The notes: generated by a model not told the origin, from the sequence alone. Shown: positions 40,777 through 51,332, counted from the first letter of the stretch. The stretch is 64,000 bases of DNA from Clostridia bacterium (GCA_017441385.1 JAFRXY010000041.1:57518-121517); one strand, 5' to 3'. Made by a program: numbers and translations.

Positions 40777-43233
40777 TCAGCTGCGACTTCCGAACGAACG
40801 GATTTTTCTGATGAATCGGCTGAGCTTTCCGTTTCTTCCGGTATCGTAGGCGAAGAACAGAACATAGACACCAAAAGCCAGACAGCAGCATAAGGTGCAG
40901 TATGATCCCAACCGGAGCATGGGCGTTTCAAATTCGAATCTGATGTCCGAATGACCGGCGCCGCATTCCACAGCCATGAAGCCGAAATTGACCATCTCTA
41001 TATCGGCTTGCTCGCCGTTGACATAGGCCTTCCAGCCCTCGTGATAAGGCACGCTGAAAAACACCAGATTCGGCTTCTCCTGATCGATGGAGGCGGTGAA
41101 GCCCTTGCTGTCGGGATTAAATGTCAGGCAGCTCATTCCGGCACGGTCGCGGCAGTCGTCCATGTAGCTGCTTTCGTTGATGGAGGTTTTTTCGGGCGGC
41201 AGGGGCTTCAGAATCTCGCTGTACTTTTCCTCCTGCTCATCATCCAGCACAATGGCGCGAAGCATCGCGCTGCCCCTTTCGCTCTTGGAGAACGTGTCTT
41301 CAAAGTCACGTTCCACCATGTAATAGTCATAGGTAAAGCCCATGGGAATATAGCAGTCGTTCTGCCAGATATTGTAACCCCCTTCGGTCTTGAGAAGCGA
41401 CCATCCGGGCATCTTGGGATCGGAATGGGAGGGCTGTCCCGCGTGATCGGTGCTGAAATTGCCTTTCTGGGCATTGTCAAAGAGATACTTCACACTGAGC
41501 AGGGAACGGATTGCGTATTTTTCGGTGTCGGGACGGCTGCCCACCCCTCTTTCCACTCCGACCGATTGATAGAAGTCGATCACCGACGAGGGAACAATCG
41601 AATGGAACGCCTGAATGCAGGAGGTATCCCAGAACATGCCCATATTGTCCATGTCCTTGTAGAAATCCACACGGTATTTTGCGTTGTGCAGATCATCGAG
41701 ATCAATCTCCTCCGCCCTGCTGAGCGCAAGCGGAATGACATATTCGCGGCTGTCATATGAGAGCGTCTTGCCCTGTCCGTTAAAGATGAAAAGCGTGCAG
41801 AAATAGACCCCGATAATCCCGAGCATACTGACGGCATAGACTTTCCTTCGGTCGTTATTCCGCAAAAATCCGATTATCATGGAAACCAGCATAAGCGACA
41901 GCAGGACAATCGCAACATAAATCCAGAACCTGTCAGGATAGCTGATCAATCCGTATTCCGCCATCACACCGTTTTCGGGATCGGCTTCCTTCTTAAGCAT
42001 AAAACCGAGCGGAAGCACGATGGCAAGAGTAATCCCTAGGGACCATCTGAAAGCTCTTTCCCAGTCGATATCGGTATTGCTCAATGCCATCACCGTCGCA
42101 AGGGCGTTCATCAGGGTAAACATAAAGAACCACCTTGCGTAATAGGTAGCGCTGAAAAGCTGGAATACCGAATTGAGCAGCGGAATAAACGCCATGAAGA
42201 AGCAGATAATAATCATTCTTCGCAGCCAGTGCCCCTTGCGGCTCTGGAGCCAGCCTATTACGCCGGTCATTCCAAAGAGCGGGAGCCATGCGGCGAGAGA
42301 ACCCCATTTCGTGTTGGAATCGGGTGTAAAGTTTGGCCGCGCCGGCAAGTCCGGCGGGAAAAAGAACGCTTCCAGAATATTCAGATAGCGCTGGGAATTG
42401 GGATAGACCACCGCATTCCAGCCGTAGAGCTTTGCCTCGGCGCGTGGATTCCTTGCCACTTCCCAGACGGAAGGCAGCACGATCATCCCCGCCATTCCGA
42501 ACCCCAGTACAGCTTCAAAGGCTATGCGCACGAATTTCTCCGCAGTGACTTTCCACTCGACGCACATCGCCATGCGCACGAAGAAATATATGATAATAAA
42601 TACAACCTCGGCAACAAAGAAATAATAATTGACAAATGCGTTGACCGCAACCGCCGCCGCGAACCAGCCCTTGCGGTCATTGACCATCAGTTCCTCCAGA
42701 GCAATCAGCATCAGCGGGAAGAACACCATTGGCTCGTGGAAGTGGTTGAAGAACATATTGAAAATAGAAAAGCCTGAGAACGCGTACATCAGACCGCCCA
42801 GCACGGCATATTCCTCGTACTTGGTGAAGCGGCGGATATAGGCATAGCCTGTCATTCCCGCACAGCCTATCTTCACAGCAAGAAGCGGCCCGATCGTATA
42901 AGGAACGGCACCCGAAGGCAGCAAAAGCGTCAGCAGAAAGAAAGGAGAACCCAGATTATAAAAGCTGTAGGAACCGATGAAATTCACTCCCAGATCGGTC
43001 TTGAAATCCCAGCCGGTTTCACCCGCCAGTATCGCGTCGTGGGCGTGCATGTAAAAGGGGTACTGCTGTACGTTGAAATCACCGTACATCAGGAAGTAGC
43101 CGCTGTCGTAGATCATATAGGGCAGCATGACAGTCAACGCGGTAATGAATCCCACCGCAAGCACAAATAGATATTGCACCTGACCGTTGACAAGCGGCAG
43201 CCTCGGAAGGGGTATTTTATTCTTTACTTTCAT
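40777..43233 (-). CDS. YfhO family membrane glycosyltransferase-like protein
   Basis: An 818-residue membrane protein with about 12 helices up to residue 500, an extracytoplasmic domain of about 250 residues, and a last helix near 785-805. YfhO features: YMIYDSGYFLMYGDFNVQQYPF (part), GAGIND-like N-terminal aspartates, FMFTLMNALATVMALSN, and the outer FFSVPYHEGWKAYVNGEQ motif with VECGAGHSDIRFEF. In Bacillus and Listeria YfhO proteins glycosylate lipoteichoic or wall teichoic acids outside the cell from undecaprenyl-phosphate sugars. The ATG follows AAAGGAG by six bases. It overlaps the preceding GT-C gene by 17 bases. Confidence 0.87.
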   Translation of the reverse strand: MKVKNKIPLPRLPLVNGQVQYLFVLAVGFITALTVMLPYMIYDSGYFLMYGDFNVQQYPFYMHAHDAILAGETGWDFKTDLGVNFIGSYSFYNLGSPFFLLTLLLPSGAVPYTIGPLLAVKIGCAGMTGYAYIRRFTKYEEYAVLGGLMYAFSGFSIFNMFFNHFHEPMVFFPLMLIALEELMVNDRKGWFAAAVAVNAFVNYYFFVAEVVFIIIYFFVRMAMCVEWKVTAEKFVRIAFEAVLGFGMAGMIVLPSVWEVARNPRAEAKLYGWNAVVYPNSQRYLNILEAFFFPPDLPARPNFTPDSNTKWGSLAAWLPLFGMTGVIGWLQSRKGHWLRRMIIICFFMAFIPLLNSVFQLFSATYYARWFFMFTLMNALATVMALSNTDIDWERAFRWSLGITLAIVLPLGFMLKKEADPENGVMAEYGLISYPDRFWIYVAIVLLSLMLVSMIIGFLRNNDRRKVYAVSMLGIIGVYFCTLFIFNGQGKTLSYDSREYVIPLALSRAEEIDLDDLHNAKYRVDFYKDMDNMGMFWDTSCIQAFHSIVPSSVIDFYQSVGVERGVGSRPDTEKYAIRSLLSVKYLFDNAQKGNFSTDHAGQPSHSDPKMPGWSLLKTEGGYNIWQNDCYIPMGFTYDYYMVERDFEDTFSKSERGSAMLRAIVLDDEQEEKYSEILKPLPPEKTSINESSYMDDCRDRAGMSCLTFNPDSKGFTASIDQEKPNLVFFSVPYHEGWKAYVNGEQADIEMVNFGFMAVECGAGHSDIRFEFETPMLRLGSYCTLCCCLAFGVYVLFFAYDTGRNGKLSRFIRKIRSFGSRS

Positions 43234-44680
43234 CGTATTCTCCTTTTCTGAACGACAAATCCAATATGCGGCTGACCGTAGGTTTGCCGAATTCTCCGTC
43301 AAAGAAAAACCGCATCACCAGAATCATTGAGGCGATAAACAGAATGACATTCAGCAGTGAATTGACTGCGGCAAAGCTCCTGCGACGGTCCAGCCATTCG
43401 GGGGAACCGTTGGCGTATCGGTAATATCTCCACCAGTCTGTCCTTTCCCTTACGGTACTGAGCACGCGGAACTGATTAAAGAAGATCACAAATGAATTCA
43501 GGTTGAAGACCGTCAGAAGGCGCCTGTCGGCAACGGTAACAAACGCGCCCATCAGAAGCACAAGTGTAACGATCTGATAACGCTCGTGCTGGCGGCAGGT
43601 CAGCATGAAGACACTTTCCATAAACATAAATCCCGCCAGCCAGTGCGACCGGCGTTTGCCGAAAATGTAGACCGCAACAACGGCAGCCATCGCCATCAGC
43701 AGGAAGAAGGTTCCGATAGCGGAAACGCTGATTCCGGGCAGAATCCTGACTTTATCCTTTATCCCGTTCAGACCGCAGAGCATATATATATTGTCGGCGT
43801 TCATAGTGACGTAGGGATATTTGGCAAGGCCGCCGGAATACACGGTGATCGGCTTGAAAAATTTTTCAGAAAATCCAAGTTCGGATTCATAATCAGAGAA
43901 CGCGGAGCCGAACATAAACGGCAGGTAAATCACAGCCAGTGTCAATGCCGCCGCGCTGAGGAATTTTACAAATCGCATGACCGCCGGCTTCCTGATTTTC
44001 CGGAATGAAAATTCCCTCGGGTGAAGACTGCCGAAGCAGACGGTCAGCACCTCCATGCCGACAACAGGCGTAAGATACAGTCCCTGAAGCTTTGTGGAAC
44101 ACATGGCGGCCCACAGAATTCCGGAGGCGGCGACATGTCCTTCCTGAAGCGCCAGCATAAGCAGCGCTGCCATACACATCAGCACACAGTCGGTCTGCCC
44201 CCAGCACGCGCAATTGAAGATGCCGGCAGGATTCAACGCCCAGAGTAAAGCGGCGAGAAGGCCGAGCAGTCTGTTCCGTTTTGATGCAAGACGGTACAGC
44301 ACAACCTCTGTCAGACTGTCGGCAAGACAGGGAAGGAATTTGATTGCCAGCATTCTCAGCGGAGGGTAACCGCCTATGCTTCGCACCTTTATCAGTTTTC
44401 CGACGACATACAGAGGATAAAGATAAAGCGGGGGATAATCCAGTTCGTTCACATGGCTGTGTGCGGAAAAGAAGCCTTCGCTCAGCTGCACACCCCACAT
44501 GATGTTCCATTCCGTGTCGTAGGAATTAAGGTAACTCACGGCAATGATCAGCCTGAGCAGCAGAGAAAAAGCGACGATATACGTCACGGCTTCCGAATAG
44601 GGGAAGTTATTCCGTCTGAGCCTGAAATCGCGGGTTTCGTACAGTCCGGCAATGTCTGTCAGCACATTTGAAAAACTCAA
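43217..44680 (-). CDS. GT-C fold membrane glycosyltransferase
   Basis: A 487-residue membrane protein with about 10-12 helices. The first outer loop has SYDTEWNIMWGVQLSEG and HVNELDYPPLYLYPL, the acidic and proline motif of GT-C mannosyl- and glucosyltransferases of the GPI-mannosyltransferase/DUF2029 kind that use polyprenyl-phosphate sugars; WGQTDCVLMCMAALLMLA and STKLQGLYLTP are further family-like motifs. I start at the TTG at 44680, six bases after AAAGGGTG; a GTG three codons earlier overlaps that site. It overlaps YfhO, so the two likely act in one outer-surface glycosylation path. Confidence 0.8.
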   Translation of the reverse strand: MSFSNVLTDIAGLYETRDFRLRRNNFPYSEAVTYIVAFSLLLRLIIAVSYLNSYDTEWNIMWGVQLSEGFFSAHSHVNELDYPPLYLYPLYVVGKLIKVRSIGGYPPLRMLAIKFLPCLADSLTEVVLYRLASKRNRLLGLLAALLWALNPAGIFNCACWGQTDCVLMCMAALLMLALQEGHVAASGILWAAMCSTKLQGLYLTPVVGMEVLTVCFGSLHPREFSFRKIRKPAVMRFVKFLSAAALTLAVIYLPFMFGSAFSDYESELGFSEKFFKPITVYSGGLAKYPYVTMNADNIYMLCGLNGIKDKVRILPGISVSAIGTFFLLMAMAAVVAVYIFGKRRSHWLAGFMFMESVFMLTCRQHERYQIVTLVLLMGAFVTVADRRLLTVFNLNSFVIFFNQFRVLSTVRERTDWWRYYRYANGSPEWLDRRRSFAAVNSLLNVILFIASMILVMRFFFDGEFGKPTVSRILDLSFRKGEYDESKE

Positions 44681-44813
44681 AACAATCACCCTTTTGCAAG
44701 GTCTTAAATATTATAACAGAAGTACAATACAATAATGATAACACATTTTTTCCGCCATTACAACTAAACTAAAAATTCTTTTTCAAAATTAATTATGTTT
44801 GGAGAAATATTCA

Positions 44814-44842
44814 TTTACACCAACGGAAAATTCCGATATACT
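44814..44842 (+). promoter_or_regulatory. Promoter of the SCP2 gene
   Basis: TTTACA, 17 bases, TATACT, then a GAAAGGA ribosome binding site and the ATG at 44875. Confidence 0.55.
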
Positions 44843-44874
44843 ATGTTCATCCCATTGCGAAAGGATTTTGAGAA

Positions 44875-45207
44875 ATGACATTTGAAGAAATTTACAATAC
44901 AGTCAGGGACTATTTTGAGCAGAAAGATTTCAAGGGCTTCGGTCAGGGAGTCTATTCCTACGAATTCGACGTTACCGGACAGGGTGAAGGAAAATTTTAC
45001 ATCGAGGTAAAAGACGGCTGCTTTGACATGCAGCCATTCGATTATAAAAACAGCTTATGTTCCTTTACCGTAGATTCCGGCAATCTTTGCAGCCTGCTGC
45101 ATCGAAACATCACGCCCACCGCCGCCTACTCCACCGGACGGTTAACGGTTCGCGGGGACGTTTCAGCAGCCTTCCGACTTGCGGACGCCCTCGGAATGGC
45201 GCTGTGA
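44875..45207 (+). CDS. SCP2 sterol-carrier-like domain protein
   Basis: A 110-residue single-domain protein of the SCP2 lipid-binding fold. It has the FDVTGQGEGKFYIEVKDG strand pair (part) near residues 28-48, then the DYKNSLCSFTVDSGNLCSLL segment (part), and AYSTGRLTVRGDVSAAFRLAD (part) near 82-102, typical of the hydrophobic pocket (GxLxxxGD motif). In clostridia such proteins are small, cytosolic and of unknown ligand. It stands alone before polA. Confidence 0.85.
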   Translation: MTFEEIYNTVRDYFEQKDFKGFGQGVYSYEFDVTGQGEGKFYIEVKDGCFDMQPFDYKNSLCSFTVDSGNLCSLLHRNITPTAAYSTGRLTVRGDVSAAFRLADALGMAL

Positions 45208-45253
45208 CCGCCGGACAGAGTTCTTTATCACGAAAATTTTTCAGCAAAACACC

Positions 45254-45282
45254 TTTAAATCATAATGTAATTAGTATATAAT
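45254..45282 (+). promoter_or_regulatory. Promoter of polA
   Basis: TTTAAA, 17 bases, TATAAT, 36 bases before the TTG start of polA. Confidence 0.55.
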
Positions 45283-45318
45283 AATGTCAGACTACCTGAT
45301 TTAAGGGGCTGATTATAA

Positions 45319-47922
45319 TTGAAACTGCTAGTGCTTGACGGCAACAGCATTATCAACCGCGCCTATTACGGCGTGCGTCCGCTTACCACAAAGGACGGAT
45401 TCTTCACCAACGCGATTTACGGATTCCTCACCATGTTTCATAAAATTTACGCCGACACGCAGCCGGACGGCATTGCCGTGGCGTTCGATATGAAAGCGCC
45501 CACTTTCCGCCACCTGAAATATACCGATTACAAGGGCAAGCGCAAAGGCATGCCGCCGGAGTTGGCCATGCAGCTTCAACCTCTGAAAGATCTTCTGACC
45601 GCCATGGGAATTAAACTGCTCTCGGCGGAGGGCTGGGAGGCGGACGACATTCTCGGCACGCTCGCCGAAGCCTGCCGCAAAAATCCGGAGGACAACTGTA
45701 TCATCGCGACGGGCGACCGCGACACACTCCAGCTGGTAGGTGAAGGAGTTGCTGTCCGTATGCTCACCACCAAGCAGGGCAAGGCGGAAGCCGTCATTTA
45801 TGACGAACAGAAGATCATGGAGGACTACGGCGTAAAGCCGGTTCAGCTTATCGAAGTCAAGGCGATTCAGGGCGACACCAGCGACAATATTCCCGGCGTT
45901 CCCGGCATCGGCGAAAAAGGTGCGCTGGACTTGGTGAGCCGTTTCGGAAGCCTTGACTACATCTACACCCACATCGACGAGATCGACGTGAAGCCCGGTA
46001 TCCGCAAAAAGCTCATGGAAGGCAAGGAAAGCGCCTATCTCAGCCGCTGGCTCGGCACAGTCGCCACCAATGCCCCCGTTCCCACCGACCTGAGTGAATA
46101 TATTCCCGCCAAGCCCGACGCGGAGAAGGTCACGGAGCTGATGATCCGCTATGAGCTGTTCCGGCAGCTGGAAAAGATGAAGAAGGAATGGCTCAGGGAA
46201 TCCTCTCCTGCGGCTGTTCCGGCACCTTCACGCGAGGAAGAAAAAAACGCCGCCACCGACGTCATTTTCTGTAAGGATCTCCCGTTGCTTGTCGCCGCCA
46301 TCAAAGCCGACGGCGAGGTGTATTTCCTTTTGGACGGTGATCTCAAGCAGGTTTGCGTTGCCAGAAACGGAAATGTCACCGTCGTCACGGAAAACGACGC
46401 GGAACCTTTCTGCCGCGCGATCCTCGCCGATGACAATATCCCGAAATACACCTTCGATATCAAAGCCATGATTCACGCGCTGGAGCCTTTGGGAATCATC
46501 CCCCACAATGTGGCCTGCGACGTGATGCTGGCCGCCTACGTGCTGAATCCTTCTTCCGACTGCGAGGAACTGGACAAGCTGGCGGCTCAATATGCCTCCG
46601 CTCTGCCGGGCAACGCCCCCGCGGAACTCAAAACCGCCCTGCTCTGCCAGCGTATTCCGGCGATGTGCCAGAGGATTCTCGCCGAAACCGAGCGCAACGG
46701 ACAATTGAAGCTGCTGCGGGAGATTGAGATTCCCCTTGCCTACGTGCTGGCCGACATGGAGAGCGCGGGCTTCTCCGCCGACGCGCAGGCGCTGGAGGAA
46801 TTCGAGAAGCGGCTGTCGGTGAGAGTGAATGAAATCACTGTCGCCATCTACGAACTGGCCGGCGAGGAATTCAACATCAATTCGCCCAAACAGATCGGAA
46901 CGATTCTCTTTGAAAAAATGAAGCTCCCCGGCGGCAAAAAGACCAAGACGGGCTATTCCACCAACGCCGAAGTGCTGGAACGGCTGGCCGCCGAGCACGA
47001 GATCGTCGCGCTGATTCTGGAATACCGCACGCTCACGAAGCTGACCTCCACCTACTGTCAGGGCTTGAAGAAGGCCATCGCCCCGGACGGCCGCATTCAC
47101 ACGAAATTCCGACAGACCGAGACCCGCACCGGCAGAATCAGCTCGGTGGAGCCGAATCTGCAAAACATTCCCGTCCGCACGGAGCTAGGCAGCGAACTGC
47201 GGAAATTCTTCCGAGCGGGAGACGGAATGACGCTGGTGGATGCGGACTACAGTCAGATCGAACTGCGGGTTCTGGCGCATATCGCGGGAGACGAAACCAT
47301 GACCGAAGCCTTCCGCAACGGCACCGACATTCACGCCGTCACCGCCTCGCAGGTGTTCGGCATTCCGCTCGGGGAAGTCACGCCGCGCATGAGAAGCAAC
47401 GCCAAGGCGGTCAATTTCGGTATTGTCTACGGAATATCCGCCTTTTCGCTGGCGAAGGACATCGGGGTAAGCAACGCAGAAGCCGCCGCCTATATCAACA
47501 GCTACATGCGCAAATATTCCGCCATTGCCGACTACATGAAGAAGGTGGTGGAGCAGGCGAAGGCGACGGGCTACGCCGAAACCCTCTACGGCCGGCGGCG
47601 CTACCTTCCCGAGCTGACCGCGTCGAATTTCCAGACCCGTTCCTTCGGCGAACGCGTCGCGCGGAATATGCCGATTCAGGGCACAGCGGCAGATATCATC
47701 AAGATTGCGATGATTGCGGTTCATCACCGTCTCGCAAAGGAACACATGCAGTCCCGGCTGATTCTGCAAATTCACGACGAACTGATTTTGGAATGCCCCG
47801 CCGATGAAGCCGAAAAAGCCTCCGCTCTGCTGAAAGAGGAAATGGAAAAGGCGGTCAGCCTTTCGGTTCCACTGACGGTGGACGCCCACATCGGAGAAAA
47901 CTGGTATCTTGCAAAAGGCTAA
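45319..47922 (+). CDS. polA: DNA polymerase I
   Basis: An 867-residue Pol I. Residues 1-290 are the 5'-3' flap nuclease (VLDGNSIINRAYYG, EADDILGTLA, QGDTSDNIPGVPGIGEKGA in part). Residues about 310-470 are a shrunken proofreading domain: the DxE metal motif is replaced (VYFLLDGDL), so 3'-5' exonuclease is expected to be lost. The polymerase shows motif A DADYSQIELRVLAHIAGDE (part), the O-helix RMRSNAKAVNFGIVYGIS (part) and motif C QIHDELILE. TTG start after AAGGGGC with nine bases spacing. Used for Okazaki fragment maturation and repair. Ended by a bidirectional terminator. Confidence 0.95.
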   Translation: MKLLVLDGNSIINRAYYGVRPLTTKDGFFTNAIYGFLTMFHKIYADTQPDGIAVAFDMKAPTFRHLKYTDYKGKRKGMPPELAMQLQPLKDLLTAMGIKLLSAEGWEADDILGTLAEACRKNPEDNCIIATGDRDTLQLVGEGVAVRMLTTKQGKAEAVIYDEQKIMEDYGVKPVQLIEVKAIQGDTSDNIPGVPGIGEKGALDLVSRFGSLDYIYTHIDEIDVKPGIRKKLMEGKESAYLSRWLGTVATNAPVPTDLSEYIPAKPDAEKVTELMIRYELFRQLEKMKKEWLRESSPAAVPAPSREEEKNAATDVIFCKDLPLLVAAIKADGEVYFLLDGDLKQVCVARNGNVTVVTENDAEPFCRAILADDNIPKYTFDIKAMIHALEPLGIIPHNVACDVMLAAYVLNPSSDCEELDKLAAQYASALPGNAPAELKTALLCQRIPAMCQRILAETERNGQLKLLREIEIPLAYVLADMESAGFSADAQALEEFEKRLSVRVNEITVAIYELAGEEFNINSPKQIGTILFEKMKLPGGKKTKTGYSTNAEVLERLAAEHEIVALILEYRTLTKLTSTYCQGLKKAIAPDGRIHTKFRQTETRTGRISSVEPNLQNIPVRTELGSELRKFFRAGDGMTLVDADYSQIELRVLAHIAGDETMTEAFRNGTDIHAVTASQVFGIPLGEVTPRMRSNAKAVNFGIVYGISAFSLAKDIGVSNAEAAAYINSYMRKYSAIADYMKKVVEQAKATGYAETLYGRRRYLPELTASNFQTRSFGERVARNMPIQGTAADIIKIAMIAVHHRLAKEHMQSRLILQIHDELILECPADEAEKASALLKEEMEKAVSLSVPLTVDAHIGENWYLAKG

Positions 47923-47949
47923 ACTTCCGTTATTTCATATTGTAATAAT

Positions 47950-47988
47950 AAATCGCTCTCATGGCCTGCCATTCGTGAGAGCGATTTT
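47950..47988. terminator. Bidirectional terminator between polA and dgkA
   Basis: Perfect 12-bp stem AAATCGCTCTCA / TGAGAGCGATTT with T tracts on both strands. Confidence 0.9.
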
Positions 47989-47989
47989 G

Positions 47990-48451
47990 CTATTTTGCGG
48001 GGGTCTTCCCGCCTGTGAAACACACGAACAAAACACTTCCCGCTCCCAGCAGAAGCTGGATGAGAACAGCCAACGGGTATTTCTTATAAAAGCGCAGTAT
48101 TGCTGAGAAGGCAGCAGGCTGCCACAGCAGGACAATGCCGCCGATGACGGATGTAATGGCCGCAGCCAGCACCGCGCCGGCTGCCATATCCTTTGCGGCG
48201 CCTGCCCTCGGACTGCGTTCCTCCGTGCAGTCCACCGCCCTTTCAAGTGCGCTGTTCATCGCTTCCAGCGAAATCACCAGCCCGCAGAGAATGACAGTCG
48301 CGCAGACTTCCGCCCTGCTGAGCGCAAAGAAGGGCAGGTAAAGAAAAAGGTGAAACGCAACGACCAGATGAAACCGGAAGTTGCGTTCCTCCTTTGCACA
48401 GGCGATCAGTCCGCGGAATGCGAACACAAACCCCTTCAAAAAATGCTTCAT
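47990..48451 (-). CDS. dgkA: Diacylglycerol/undecaprenol kinase
   Basis: A 153-residue membrane kinase. Family motifs: FVFAFRGLIACAKEERNFRFHL (part), where ERNFRFH binds ATP, and the catalytic EAMNSALERAVD near residue 63; helices at about 30-55, 57-75 and 90-112. Firmicute members phosphorylate undecaprenol or diacylglycerol. After the normal end near residue 115 there is one more hydrophobic stretch (LAVLIQLLLGAGSVLFVCF), about 40 residues longer than the family. Two ATG codons in a row make the start uncertain by one residue, and the ribosome binding site is poor. Last gene of phoH-ybeY-dgkA; era, usually next, is not here. Confidence 0.88.
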   Translation of the reverse strand: MKHFLKGFVFAFRGLIACAKEERNFRFHLVVAFHLFLYLPFFALSRAEVCATVILCGLVISLEAMNSALERAVDCTEERSPRAGAAKDMAAGAVLAAAITSVIGGIVLLWQPAAFSAILRFYKKYPLAVLIQLLLGAGSVLFVCFTGGKTPAK

Positions 48452-48469
48452 CATTTCAGACGAACCGTA

Positions 48470-48985
48470 TCAGCCGGGAAAATCGCCGGGAGAAGTGACA
48501 TAGCTGGAATCGCGGGGCAGTCCCAGCGACTGCATGACTTCCTCTTCCTTCTCTCTCATACGCACAGCCTCAATGCCGCCCTGCTCGTGGTCATATCCCA
48601 GAAGGTGAAGCATGGAATGCGCCGTGAGATAACCGATCTCGCGCTGGAAGGAATGACCGTATTTCTTGGCCTGATCTACGGCAATCGGCACGCAGAGCAC
48701 AATGTCTCCCAGCTGCTTGGCGCCGGTAGCGGGATTCACATCGTAATTGCCGTCGATCCCCAACGGGAAGGAAAGCACGTCGGTGGGGGTGTCGTGATTG
48801 CGGAATTTCGCGTTGAGCTGCTGTATTTCGTCCACGTCCACAAAGGAAACGCAAACTTCGCAGGAGCCGGGAATTTTCTCCATCTGGAGGACGGCATTGC
48901 AGCATCGTCTGATCAGCAGCCGGATACCGGTGGGAATCTTTACCGCTTTTTGCCGGTCCTCAATTATAACCTTTGTTCTGTCCAT
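48470..48985 (-). CDS. ybeY: Endoribonuclease YbeY
   Basis: A 171-residue metallo-ribonuclease for 16S rRNA 3' end maturation and ribosome quality control. The zinc site H-x3-H-x5-H is in LTAHSMLHLLGYDHEQ near residues 125-140; NHDTPTDVLSFPLG near 63 and LGDIVLCVPIA near 93 are the other motifs. A GGAGGCAAT site precedes the ATG. The C-terminal 30 residues after the zinc site are polar and variable. Same order as in other Firmicutes (phoH, ybeY, dgkA). Confidence 0.93.
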   Translation of the reverse strand: MDRTKVIIEDRQKAVKIPTGIRLLIRRCCNAVLQMEKIPGSCEVCVSFVDVDEIQQLNAKFRNHDTPTDVLSFPLGIDGNYDVNPATGAKQLGDIVLCVPIAVDQAKKYGHSFQREIGYLTAHSMLHLLGYDHEQGGIEAVRMREKEEEVMQSLGLPRDSSYVTSPGDFPG

Positions 48986-49029
48986 TTCATATTGCCTCCT
49001 GACTTTATCTATTTTTTTGAGTTATTTGT

Positions 49030-50016
49030 TTATCTGTTATCACTGGACTTTTGTTTTTTCTGATTCTCGCTTTTTTCATATGCCTTGATGATATCCTGCA
49101 CGAGCTTGTGTCGAACCACGTCGCGCCCGTCAAACCGCACGATAGCGATATCGTCGATGTTGTTCAGAATGCGGATCACCTGCGAAAGCCCCGACTTTTT
49201 GCCTTCCGGCAGATCGATCTGCGTGACGTCGCCGTTGATCACCATCTTGGAACGGAATCCCAGTCGGGTGAGGAACATCTTCATCTGCTCGCAGGAGGTA
49301 TTCTGCGCTTCGTCCAGAATAATGAAGCTGTCGTCGAGCGTGCGTCCCCGCATGTAAGCAAGCGGCGCCACTTCAATGGAGCCTCTTTCAAGATAGCGCT
49401 GGTAGCTTTCGGGACCCAGCATGTCAAACAGCGCGTCATAGAGGGGACGAAGGTAGGGGTCGATCTTGGATTGCAGATCCCCCGGCAGAAAACCCAGCTT
49501 TTCACCGGCCTCCACGGCGGGACGTGTCAGGATGATTCTCTCGACTTCTCCCCGGCGGAAGGCCGCCACCGCCATCGCAACGGCAAGGTAAGTCTTGCCC
49601 GTACCGGCAGGGCCTACGCCGAAGGTGATGGAATTTCCCCCGATGGCGTTGACATAATGGCTCTGCCCGATAGTCTTTGGCTTGATCGGCTTGCCCTTGT
49701 AGGTAATGCAAACGCATTCATCCGGCATATTTTCCCAATGTCCGTCGATACCGCCTTCCACAAGGGAAATGCAATATCTGACCGACTGTTCACTGAGAGT
49801 GTCCCCCCGCCTGATCAGCGCCAGCATGGAATGAATTGCGCGAACCGCTTTTTTCACATTCTCTTCCTCACCCGAAACCCTGATCTCGGAGCTGCGGGTC
49901 AGCAGCTTCACGCCGAAGGAATTTTCCAGCAGCCTCGCGTTTTCATCATAGCTGCCGAAAAGACTCACCGCGTCATTCATACTGTCGATATGCACGCTTT
50001 CTTCGTACAATGCCAA
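49030..50016 (-). CDS. phoH: PhoH-like ATPase
   Basis: A 328-residue PhoH. An N-terminal KH-like part (VKLLTRSSEIRVSGEEENVKKA, part) is followed by the P-loop ATPase: GPAGTGKTYLAV near residue 133, Walker B DDSFIILDEAQNTS near 220, and the MVINGDVTQIDLP motif near 256. PhoH works with YbeY in RNA metabolism (family knowledge), and is adjacent to it here. TTG start at 50016 following GAGAGGAG; a second TTG two codons later is also possible. The 7TM-HD gene often found between phoH and ybeY is absent. Confidence 0.9.
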   Translation of the reverse strand: MALYEESVHIDSMNDAVSLFGSYDENARLLENSFGVKLLTRSSEIRVSGEEENVKKAVRAIHSMLALIRRGDTLSEQSVRYCISLVEGGIDGHWENMPDECVCITYKGKPIKPKTIGQSHYVNAIGGNSITFGVGPAGTGKTYLAVAMAVAAFRRGEVERIILTRPAVEAGEKLGFLPGDLQSKIDPYLRPLYDALFDMLGPESYQRYLERGSIEVAPLAYMRGRTLDDSFIILDEAQNTSCEQMKMFLTRLGFRSKMVINGDVTQIDLPEGKKSGLSQVIRILNNIDDIAIVRFDGRDVVRHKLVQDIIKAYEKSENQKKQKSSDNR

Positions 50017-50411
50017 AAGACTCCTCTCAAAGAAACAAAAACGTGTTATGTGAAGAGATCATATTCCGCCGACAGGCAAACTGTGCCGAACGAGCGAAAA
50101 GACGGCAGAATATTTACCTTCGGCAAAATATAATCTTCACATTTACTAATGCATTATAACACATCTTTTTAAAAATGTCACTATTTTTTTTTAAATATTT
50201 GCGAATTTTTATATTTTTTTCATATTTTTTTAACGAAAATGCTCTTTTCGGGCAGTTCTCTCTTCCTATTTTTATGAATCGGAAAATCATTTCTTGCCTG
50301 CAAAAGAAAAAATAATTCTCATCCAAACAATCTTTACAAATAATCCCCCTTGTCTTAACCTTTTCTAAACCTTTGCGGGTTATTCTATAGCCATGATCAA
50401 CGAAAGGAACG
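50017..50411. other. Intergenic region upstream of phoH and the ABC-kinase operon
   Basis: About 400 bases, strongly AT-rich (50150-50350), holding divergent upstream regions for phoH and the ABC gene. A frame on the minus strand here is built from A/T-rich codons and overlaps the ABC start, so I do not call it. The only defined signal is the direct repeat at 50358-50374. Confidence 0.5.
50358..50386 (+). promoter_or_regulatory. Candidate response-regulator direct repeat at the ABC promoter
   Basis: ACCTTT occurs twice, 11 bases apart (50358-50363 and 50369-50374), within TTAACCTTTTCTAAACCTTT, where the -35 would be, and TATTCT (50381-50386) can serve as -10. Head-to-tail repeats one helical turn apart at -35 are typical of OmpR/PhoB-family activators. 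A histidine kinase is encoded two genes downstream. Confidence 0.4.
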
Positions 50412-50420
50412 GTGAGCCTC

Positions 50421-51332
<912 letters not shown>

